The notes under the pieces are model-generated. The model saw only the letters and a list, made by a program, of their open reading frames with translations, had not been told where the DNA came from and ran no database searches. This document shows, piece after piece, positions 1 to 5,712 of a stretch of DNA of 14,372 bases (its first letter is position 1; each line of letters begins with the position of its first letter). Source of the stretch: Candidatus Omnitrophota bacterium (lineage in GTDB: Bacteria; Omnitrophota; Gorgyraeia; Gygaellales; Profunditerraquicolaceae); the NCBI GenBank assembly GCA_903882345.1, contig CAIRWO010000087.1:1-14372 (forward strand), written 5' to 3'. The position numbers and the translations under genes are program-made.

Positions 1-555
1 CCAAAAGGAGTCTTTTTTTATTTCTTTCTCGGTACCCGGAAGCAAAATCGGTCCAGGAATTTTTCTATAAAGATTTATGAATTCTGATGAAAAATCTAGC
101 TTTTTAATTTTTAGAAAAGTATCCAAATACTTTTCTATTTTTTTGAACAAATCGTCTTTGCCACTATACTGATTCACTTCTAAATTCCGAGAATCAAATG
201 GTAGCTCGGTTGTTGGTTTACCGGTTACCCTTAAAATATTTTTGTTTAAGGTTAACGCTATGCCTAACTCAAGGTGAACATTAGGATTATTATTTGTCAA
301 ATCAGCAATAATAATGTCAGATTCTGCAATATCCTTAAAAATTTGTTTATGGAGATCTGAATTTTGTAACTTAAAGGTTGCTATGTCATCATATTCCGGA
401 GAAGAACTAACTTGTTTGTTACCGATTTTCACTGTCAACTGACACTTATTATCTTCAGAATATTTTTTTAAGTCAATATCTCGGATTTCTTCATAGATTT
501 TTTTAGTCAATACATCAAAAGGTATGGCAAAAAATATTTTATATTCTTTTTTCAT
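1..555 (-). CDS. Partial TIR-like / nucleoside 2-deoxyribosyltransferase-like protein (3' end outside window)
   Basis: This frame starts at ATG 555 and stays open for 185 codons to the window edge, so only the N-terminal part is seen. The visible part resembles the nucleoside 2-deoxyribosyltransferase-like/TIR-like fold. There is an opening beta strand FFAIPFD (residues 8-14), then AESDIIIADLTNNNPNVHLE (77-96) followed by LGIAL, and a later LPFDSRNL segment (118-125). In related families the acidic residue of the NPNVxxELG motif, here Glu96, is the catalytic position on N-glycosidic bonds. Such domains occur in nucleoside-salvage enzymes and as N-terminal effector or sensor domains of antiviral proteins, and which applies depends on the missing C-terminus. 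Codons are AT-rich (about one third GC in sampled lines), unlike the purine genes. No strong Shine-Dalgarno is visible, only GAG close to the ATG. Fold assignment is by motif recognition only. Confidence 0.7.
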   Translation of the reverse strand, partial: MKKEYKIFFAIPFDVLTKKIYEEIRDIDLKKYSEDNKCQLTVKIGNKQVSSSPEYDDIATFKLQNSDLHKQIFKDIAESDIIIADLTNNNPNVHLELGIALTLNKNILRVTGKPTTELPFDSRNLEVNQYSGKDDLFKKIEKYLDTFLKIKKLDFSSEFINLYRKIPGPILLPGTEKEIKKDSFW

Positions 556-591
556 TTCTCAAACAAAATTCCGAAGACATAATACTTAATT

Positions 592-817
592 TAAACTATA
601 GCCTCCAACAATTTTGCGGGTGACTTGGGTGGTTTTGAGTAGCATGTTGAAGATGCGAAGCGGCCACGGTGCTCTATAGTTTAGAGTTCGGGGTGAGCGA
701 GCATCTTCACCAAGCGCAGTCCCGCCACGGTGGGGCGGGACAAGCGGTGCTGTGAGAAACTACCCAAGGCAGGCCCAGCAAAATTGCTGAACCAAAACAA
801 GCCAGACGCAAAATTGT
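592..817. repeat. Hairpin-rich intergenic element
   Basis: The 274 bp between the slipin gene and the left-edge gene has no convincing reading frame but many perfect inverted repeats. TAAACTATAG 592-601 pairs with 674-683; ACAATTTTGC 608-617 pairs with 808-817, and its inner eight bases also with 778-785; CTTGGGT 624-630 pairs with 762-768; TGAAGATGC 648-656 pairs with 701-709; GTCCCGCC 719-726 pairs with GGCGGGAC 734-741 across a 7-nt loop. Most pairs nest, the outer arms running roughly 606-645 against 746-790, although the 592-683 pair crosses the nesting. This looks like a degenerate mobile repeat or a structured transcript rather than random spacer. No T-run follows the hairpins on the minus strand, so it is not an ordinary intrinsic terminator. 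Identity is unknown. Confidence 0.6.
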
Positions 818-829
818 GAAAGAACGAAT

Positions 830-1708
830 CTATTTTTCTTTCTGCTCTCTTTGTTCTTTCCTAAGCGGCAGGATACCTGCCATTTCACCGATCACATTTA
901 CTAATTCGGTATTTGCCGGAACAACGATCTTGGCATTATGCTCCAACGACTTCTCCACTGCTTCAAGCTTGCGCAATACCTGAGCATTACCGACAAAATA
1001 TTTTTCTGCTGCCTCATTCACCAATTTTATTGCCTCTGACTCGCCTTCGGCCTCTAGAATTCTTGCCTGCTTTATCCCTTCTGCCTTCTTGATCTCCGCC
1101 CTCTTTTGGCCGTCGGCAACGGTTTCCGTGGCTGTGGCAAAATCAATTGCCGCGATCTTTTCATTTTCTGCCTTGACTACCTTATTCATTGTCTCCTGCA
1201 CATCTTTAGGCGGATCGATCTCTTTTAATTCCGTCCGCACGATCTCGATACCCCAACTTGCCGTTTCCGTCATCAATGTATTATGCAGCTCGGCATTTAT
1301 TTTACCGCGCTCGCTGTTAGCGGATTTTAAGGTCAGGGTGCCGATGATATTTCTTAAGGTAGTCCGGGCAAGGTTTACAATCTGCCATTGGTAATTATTT
1401 ACATTATAAATGGAACATTTAACGCTCTCTTCATCATTCTTCACCTTGAAATATACCTGAGCGTCAACCTTGGCATTAAGATTATCGTTAGTAATTATCT
1501 CCTGTGGCTCCGCGTCCACCATTTGCTCTGTTACGTTAACCTGGTAGAGCTGTTCAATAATCGGCATGATCCAATTGAAGCCCAGGCCGGCAAAACGGTT
1601 ATATTTACCCAGCCGCTCGATCAAGCCGCGGTGGGTAGGCCGCACGATCCTGATGCCCAGAAAAAATATAATAACGGCTAATGAAATCAAAAAATATAAA
1701 GTATTCAT
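830..1708 (-). CDS. Stomatin/slipin-type SPFH (band 7) membrane protein
   Basis: A 292-residue protein of the SPFH/band 7 superfamily, typical in length for bacterial slipins. Residues 4-19 form one hydrophobic anchor. The SPFH domain follows (about 21-180), with the family landmarks IVRPTHRGLIERLGKY, a short PGLGF-like segment (GLGFNWIMPI), and the AQVYFKV and TLRNIIG stretches. An alanine- and glutamate-rich helical region (about 170-240, KAENEKIAAIDFATATETVA and KKAEGIKQARILEAEGE) is the expected oligomerisation coiled coil. These proteins assemble into membrane microdomain scaffolds and are often linked to membrane proteases or NfeD partners, but no NfeD gene is adjacent here. The start is supported by a strong Shine-Dalgarno, AAGGAGG, about 6 nt before the ATG. 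It lies 99 bp behind purM in the same direction, separated by a hairpin element, so read-through from the purine operon is possible but unproven. Confidence 0.9.
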   Translation of the reverse strand: MNTLYFLISLAVIIFFLGIRIVRPTHRGLIERLGKYNRFAGLGFNWIMPIIEQLYQVNVTEQMVDAEPQEIITNDNLNAKVDAQVYFKVKNDEESVKCSIYNVNNYQWQIVNLARTTLRNIIGTLTLKSANSERGKINAELHNTLMTETASWGIEIVRTELKEIDPPKDVQETMNKVVKAENEKIAAIDFATATETVADGQKRAEIKKAEGIKQARILEAEGESEAIKLVNEAAEKYFVGNAQVLRKLEAVEKSLEHNAKIVVPANTELVNVIGEMAGILPLRKEQREQKEK

Positions 1709-1720
1709 TTCCTACCTCCT

Positions 1721-1807
1721 TGCGTAGTAAACGCACACCAAACCATTCCCGCAGTAGGCGGGACACTTGCCCATCCGATAGGGCAAGGTGCCTTTTAGGT
1801 TTGGGTG
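1721..1807. repeat. Nested-hairpin intergenic element between purM and slipin gene
   Basis: Four inverted repeats are packed into 87 bp directly after the purM stop. An outer stem CCAAACC 1738-1744 pairs with GGTTTGG 1798-1804. It encloses TCCCGC 1747-1752 / GCGGGA 1758-1763 (5-nt loop) and CTTGCCC 1766-1772 / GGGCAAG 1781-1787 (8-nt loop). A small TGCGT/ACGCA pair (1721-1735) lies next to the slipin RBS. The layout suggests a multi-arm RNA or cruciform. No U-tract follows on the minus strand, so simple termination is unlikely; an mRNA-stabilising or REP-like role fits better. The TCCCGC/GCGGGA core recurs in the 719-741 hairpin. Confidence 0.6.
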
Positions 1808-2815
1808 CTATGCCACAGAAACTTCCTTCTTCCCTTTTACCGCCTTACCGATGACCCATGATCTTAATCCGGACCTGTCTAGCTGCCGCATGATCGCCTT
1901 TTCTGCGCCGGGCCTGACGATCAAAACCATACCCACGCCCATATTGAAAGTATGGTACATTTCCTTATCGCTGATGCTGCCTTTATTCTGGATACAGCGG
2001 AATACTTGCGGCACCGGCCAGGAATTCTTGTTAATTATTACATTAACCTTTGCCGGCAGTATGCGGGCAATCTTATCATAGAAAGCGCCGCCGGTAATAT
2101 GCGCGATACCGGTTATCTTATTGGCTAAAGCCGATCTCAATAGGCCAAGTACGGGTTGGACATAAATTCTTGTCGGCATAAGTAAAAGCTTAGCCATTTT
2201 TTTCTGCTCTGCAGCCGACAAAACTTTCCTTACCAAAGAGTAACCATTGGAATGTATACCGCTGGATTCCAGGCCGATCACTATGTTGCCGGGCCGGATC
2301 CCGGAGCCGTCAATAATTTTTCCTTTCTCCACTGCGCCGACGCAAAAACCCGCCAAGTCGTATTCGCCTGGCTTATACATCCCGGGCATCTGGGCAGTTT
2401 CCCCGCCGATAAGTGAGCAGCCTGAGCGGATACAGCCTTCATTGATACCCTTTACCAGATCAAAAAGTATTTTTGACCTAACGCTGCTAAAAGCAATATA
2501 ATCGAGGAAAAATAACGGTTCGGCGCCGGTGCAAAGGATATCATTGACGTTCATTGCCACCGCGTCAATGCCGATAGTGTCATGCCGGCCGGCAAAATTT
2601 GCGATTTTTAATTTCGTCCCTACTCCATCAGAAGAAGAAACCAGCACCGGCTTGCGGTATTTATTTATTTTCAGAGCAAAAAAACTGCCGAAGCCGCCGA
2701 TATCCTTTAAGACTTCCTGCCGGAAAGATTTTCTCACAAGGGATTTTATATTACCCTTGAATGCATCCATCTTATGGATATCTACCCCTGCCTTTTTATA
2801 AGTGAGTTTTCGCAT
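1808..2815 (-). CDS. purM: Phosphoribosylformylglycinamidine cyclo-ligase (AIR synthase)
   Basis: PurM closes FGAM to 5-aminoimidazole ribotide with ATP in the cytoplasm, the fifth step of purine synthesis. From the start chosen here it is 335 residues, close to the usual 340-350. Family landmarks are SSDGVGTKLK (61-70), MNVNDILCTGAEP (88-100), GGETAQMPGMY (137-147), GIHSNGYSLVRKV (186-198) and NMGVGMVLI (291-299). In the usually GGG-rich segment it reads AHITGGAFYDKIARILP (238-254), a variant I note without inferring loss of activity. An in-frame ATG at 2851 would add 12 residues (MNCAAAGRGRCK) that do not look like PurM. The start at 2815 has GGGGGAG 7 nt upstream and restores the MRKLTYKKAGVD beginning, so I prefer it. 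The gene overlaps the purF end by 20 bp, implying coupled translation. Confidence 0.95.
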   Translation of the reverse strand: MRKLTYKKAGVDIHKMDAFKGNIKSLVRKSFRQEVLKDIGGFGSFFALKINKYRKPVLVSSSDGVGTKLKIANFAGRHDTIGIDAVAMNVNDILCTGAEPLFFLDYIAFSSVRSKILFDLVKGINEGCIRSGCSLIGGETAQMPGMYKPGEYDLAGFCVGAVEKGKIIDGSGIRPGNIVIGLESSGIHSNGYSLVRKVLSAAEQKKMAKLLLMPTRIYVQPVLGLLRSALANKITGIAHITGGAFYDKIARILPAKVNVIINKNSWPVPQVFRCIQNKGSISDKEMYHTFNMGVGMVLIVRPGAEKAIMRQLDRSGLRSWVIGKAVKGKKEVSVA

Positions 2816-4262
2816 TTTGCATCTCCCCCTGCCCGCAGCAGCGCAGTTCAAGTGAAAATTTGCTGTGCTTTTTTTCCGCCTTGACCGGATATTTCCCTGC
2901 CCAACAGGCAGTACAATAATTATTCTTTGGATACCTCAAACACCCAAGCATGCCTTCCAGGCTTAAGTATCCCAAACTATCCACGCCCAGATACTGACGG
3001 ATCTTGTCCAGCGACTCATAGCGATTGGCGATCAATTCCGAAGAGCGGTGGAAGTCGATCCCGTAAAAACAGGGAAAACGGTGCGGCGGACAAGAAATCC
3101 TTAAGTGCACTTCCTTTACTCCCACCCGGCGCAGGTTTCTCACGCGGATCTTGGAAGTCGTGCCCCGCACAATAGAATCATCAACAATGATAATACGTTT
3201 TTTTCTGACTACGTCTTTAAGTAGGTTGAATTTAACTCTCACGCCCAGTTCGCGCGAATCCTGCGCCGGCTGGATAAAGGTCCTGCCCACATAGTGGTTA
3301 CGAATGATCCCCATTTCCAGGGGGATGCCGGAAGCCGCAGAATAGCCCATTGCCGCGGAAAACCCAGAATCCGGTACCGGCACGACAAAATCCGCATCCA
3401 CCGGGTGTTCCTTAGCAAGCTGGCTGCCTAATTTCCGCCTTACCAGATGCACGTTCTCCCCGAACACTACCGAATCCGGCCGAGAAAAATAAACATGTTC
3501 AAAGGTGCAAAAAGCATGCCGGTTCCTAAAATCGAATTCTTTCGGCCGTACAGAACGCACGCCGTTTTTATTTATGAAGACAATTTCCCCGGGCTCAATT
3601 TCCCGGATTAACCTGGCGCCGACAAGATCAAATGCGCAAGTTTCCGAAGCAAGGCACCAGGCCTTTCCGATCTTACCCAAACAGAGCGGCCGGAAACCTA
3701 AAGCATCCCTTACCCCGATAAGATTATAATTATCCATCATCACCAACGAATAGGCGCCCTTGATCCTTCTTAAGGCGTAAATCAGGCTCTCCTGCAGGTC
3801 GCGCGTCTTTGCCCTTGCCATCAAGTGGATAATGATTTCGGAATCCGTGGTAGTCTGGAATATTGAGCCGGTATTTTCCAGATACTGGCGCAGCTCAAGT
3901 GAATTTACAAGGTTGCCGTTATGGGCAATACATACGGAACCTTTGGCATAATCGATTAAGAGCGGCTGGGCGTTCTTTAAGACGCTTGAGCCGGTAGTTG
4001 AATAACGCACATGGCCGACAGCCATATCCCCTTTTAATTTACTTAAACCTTGTTCGTTAAATACGTCGCTGACAAGGCCCATTTCTTTGTGTATGGTCAG
4101 GATACCTTTATCATTGGTAACGATACCGCAGGCCTCTTGGCCGCGATGCTGCTGGGCGTAAAGCCCGAGGTAAGTAAGCCAGCTGGCATGCTTGTATCCG
4201 TAAACGCCGAATAAACCGCAATATTCTTTTGGTTCATCGTTATAAGTTATTGTTTTTAGCAT
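2796..4262 (-). CDS. purF: Amidophosphoribosyltransferase, Fe-S type
   Basis: PurF commits PRPP and glutamine to phosphoribosylamine, the first step of the pathway. The 488-residue chain begins with a short propeptide before Cys15 (KEYCGLFGVYG), the expected N-terminal nucleophile of the class II glutaminase domain after processing. The phosphoribosyltransferase domain has the PRPP loop IIIVDDSIVRGTT (357-369). Four cysteines match the [4Fe-4S] ligands of the Bacillus subtilis-type enzyme: Cys252 (FCTFEHVYFSRPDS), Cys398 (PCFYGID), and Cys450 and Cys453 (YCTACWAG). This is therefore the cluster-containing class, whose stability in known examples is oxygen-sensitive. The start has GGAG (4269-4272) 6 nt upstream. 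The gene begins 11 bp after the purQ stop and overlaps purM by 20 bp. The C-terminal tail after about residue 458 is unconserved. Confidence 0.97.
   Translation of the reverse strand: MLKTITYNDEPKEYCGLFGVYGYKHASWLTYLGLYAQQHRGQEACGIVTNDKGILTIHKEMGLVSDVFNEQGLSKLKGDMAVGHVRYSTTGSSVLKNAQPLLIDYAKGSVCIAHNGNLVNSLELRQYLENTGSIFQTTTDSEIIIHLMARAKTRDLQESLIYALRRIKGAYSLVMMDNYNLIGVRDALGFRPLCLGKIGKAWCLASETCAFDLVGARLIREIEPGEIVFINKNGVRSVRPKEFDFRNRHAFCTFEHVYFSRPDSVVFGENVHLVRRKLGSQLAKEHPVDADFVVPVPDSGFSAAMGYSAASGIPLEMGIIRNHYVGRTFIQPAQDSRELGVRVKFNLLKDVVRKKRIIIVDDSIVRGTTSKIRVRNLRRVGVKEVHLRISCPPHRFPCFYGIDFHRSSELIANRYESLDKIRQYLGVDSLGYLSLEGMLGCLRYPKNNYCTACWAGKYPVKAEKKHSKFSLELRCCGQGEMQNAKTHL
2823..2829 (-). promoter_or_regulatory. 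Shine-Dalgarno deciding the purM start
   Basis: GGGGGAG on the minus strand lies 7 nt before the ATG at 2815 and inside the purF 3' end. It favours that ATG over the upstream in-frame ATG at 2851. Confidence 0.75.
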
Positions 4263-4273
4263 TTTACGCTCCG

Positions 4274-5071
4274 TTAGAGATTTTTAGCCGCAAATTCAAT
4301 ACCGTTTTTAAAGATCTGTAAACCGTCGCCCTCTTTTCTCGCTGCTGTTCTCGCTAACCGCGGGTGCTGTAAGCTGTCAATATGCCGTTCCGGATGCGGC
4401 ATCAGCCCCAATATCCTGCCGGTATCGTCGCAAATCCCGGCGATATTATCCGTTGAACCATTGGGATTATCAGGATATCCGGCCGATTCTCCCCTCTCGT
4501 CGCAATAACGAAAAACTACCTGCCCGTTTGCCTTCAGCCTCTCTAAAACTGCCTTTTCCTGAACAATAAATTTCCCCTCGCCATGCGCCACGGGAAGATA
4601 AATTACTTCCGGCAACCCCTCAGCCCAGGCGCACTTTTGACTTTTTGCTTTTAACTTTTGACTTTTCAAATACACCCAGCGGTCTTCGAATTTAGCCGAA
4701 TCATTGATGATCAGACTGGCTTCCTGCTTTAGATCCGCATTACCCGGTAAGAGCCCGCTCTTTACCAGGATTTGAAAACCGTTGCATATACCGATGATCA
4801 ATTTACCCTGCCGGATAAACGCGGTCAAGCTGTCAATCAGCTTAAACCTTAACTCATTGGCAAGGATGCGGCCGGCGCCCAAGTCATCGCCGTAGCTAAA
4901 ACCTCCCGGCAGCGCGAGTATCTGGAAAACATCCAGCTTCTCCGCTCCGGTAATAAATTTGTTTACATGCACGAACTCCGGTTCACCGCCTGCCTTCAAA
5001 AAAGCAAACGCGGTTTCTTTATCGCAGTTCGTACCAGCGGTTCTCAAAATACAAACCCTAGGTTTTTTCAT
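4274..5071 (-). CDS. purQ: Phosphoribosylformylglycinamidine synthase, glutaminase subunit
   Basis: PurQ releases ammonia from glutamine for FGAM synthase and works in complex with PurL. The class I glutaminase triad is visible: Cys96 in GICNGFQ, and His226 with Glu228 in MPHPERH. The oxyanion segment LPGGFSYGDDLGAGRILANEL starts near residue 54. At 265 residues it is longer than the roughly 220-230 residue Bacillus-type PurQ and closer to longer PurQ forms. Part of the extra length is a lysine-rich stretch, KSQKLKAKSQK (136-146), just before the conserved EVIYLPVAHGEGKF segment; it looks inserted. The start has no strong Shine-Dalgarno but overlaps the preceding LOG-family gene by 14 bp, so translation is probably coupled. 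MKKPRVCILRTAGTNCD is the expected N-terminus. Confidence 0.96.
   Translation of the reverse strand: MKKPRVCILRTAGTNCDKETAFAFLKAGGEPEFVHVNKFITGAEKLDVFQILALPGGFSYGDDLGAGRILANELRFKLIDSLTAFIRQGKLIIGICNGFQILVKSGLLPGNADLKQEASLIINDSAKFEDRWVYLKSQKLKAKSQKCAWAEGLPEVIYLPVAHGEGKFIVQEKAVLERLKANGQVVFRYCDERGESAGYPDNPNGSTDNIAGICDDTGRILGLMPHPERHIDSLQHPRLARTAARKEGDGLQIFKNGIEFAAKNL
4634..4666 (-). repeat. In-frame low-complexity insertion in purQ (copy 1 of element)
   Basis: This A-rich stretch encodes KSQKLKAKSQK between the conserved FEDRWVYL and EVIYLPVAHGEGKF parts of PurQ. It contains CAAAAGTTAAAAG, an exact 13-mer that also occurs at 5941-5979 in purL and is read there in the same frame (SQKLK). The region is built from loose repeats of AAAAGTC/AAAAGTT. 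A mobile or slippage-derived element is inferred. Confidence 0.55.
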
Positions 5072-5711
5072 AAAACTTTTTAATTATTGCCGCTACCTCG
5101 CGGGGATTATCGGTAACCTTAAACAGGTTAAGGTCTTCGGGGCTGATATTACCATCCGCGAGGACCTTTTCTTTGAGCCATTTGATCATTCCCTTCCAAT
5201 ACTCGCTGCCAAAAAGTATAACCGGGAAACGCGGGATCCTCCCTGTCTGGATCAAATTTATTGCTTCGTAAAATTCATCCAACGTCCCGTATCCGCCGGG
5301 CATAATCACAAATGCCTTGGCGTATTTGACAAACATCACCTTACGCACGAAAAAATAATGGAAATCAAGAAGCGTATCGATATATTTGTTCGCTTTCTGT
5401 TCCATAGGGATCTGGATGTTTAATCCTATGGAAAGGCCCTTTGCCCGTTTAGCGCCTTTGTTGCCGGCCTCCATTATCCCCGGCCCGCCTCCGGTAATCA
5501 CGGCAAAGCCTTCTTTGGCCAAAAGATAGGCGATCTCTTCGGCTAGTTTATAATACTTATTGCTGCCTTTGGAACGGCTGGAGCCAAAAATGGAAACTGC
5601 CTTGCCGACCTGGGAAAGCACTTCAAAGCCATCCACAAACTCCGCCATAATCCGAAACATCCGCCAGGTATCTTCGTGCGTAAAATCATCCTTGATCTTT
5701 ATTTCTTTCAT
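5058..5711 (-). CDS. LOG-family (lysine decarboxylase-like) nucleotide phosphoribohydrolase
   Basis: A 217-residue cytoplasmic protein of the LOG family (often annotated TIGR00730 or 'lysine decarboxylase'). It has the Rossmann-type opening KAVSIFGSSR (37-46), TGGGPGIMEAGNKGA (73-87), the conserved Arg123-Lys124 pair, and the signature PGGYGTLDE (138-146). Characterised members cut the N-glycosidic bond of nucleoside 5'-monophosphates, releasing a base and ribose 5-phosphate; true lysine decarboxylase activity is not expected. It begins one base after the purL TAA, with GAGGTGG as ribosome binding site inside the purL end, and overlaps purQ by 14 bp, so it is an integral operon member. Inference: it may recycle AMP or other monophosphates to base and ribose phosphate, feeding PRPP formation. 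The exact substrate cannot be read from sequence. Confidence 0.9.
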   Translation of the reverse strand: MKEIKIKDDFTHEDTWRMFRIMAEFVDGFEVLSQVGKAVSIFGSSRSKGSNKYYKLAEEIAYLLAKEGFAVITGGGPGIMEAGNKGAKRAKGLSIGLNIQIPMEQKANKYIDTLLDFHYFFVRKVMFVKYAKAFVIMPGGYGTLDEFYEAINLIQTGRIPRFPVILFGSEYWKGMIKWLKEKVLADGNISPEDLNLFKVTDNPREVAAIIKKFYEKT

Positions 5712-5712
5712 C

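Noticed and set aside
600..645. A short minus-strand reading frame starting MLLKTTQVTRKIVGG
   Set aside because: It has no ribosome binding site, falls within the inverted-repeat element, and is under 25 codons; the inverted pairing explains the sequence better.
1721..1807. Intrinsic terminator for the purine operon
   Set aside because: The hairpins are not followed by a U-tract on the minus strand, unlike the clear terminators at 10046-10076 and 13602-13628.
2816..2851. A 12-residue N-terminal extension of PurM from the ATG at 2851
   Set aside because: The extension is unlike PurM, and a good Shine-Dalgarno sits in front of the ATG at 2815.
4959..5423. A 154-codon plus-strand open frame opposite the LOG-family gene and purQ start
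   Set aside because: It lies antisense to two genes with clear family motifs, spans their junction, and encodes no recognisable domain.
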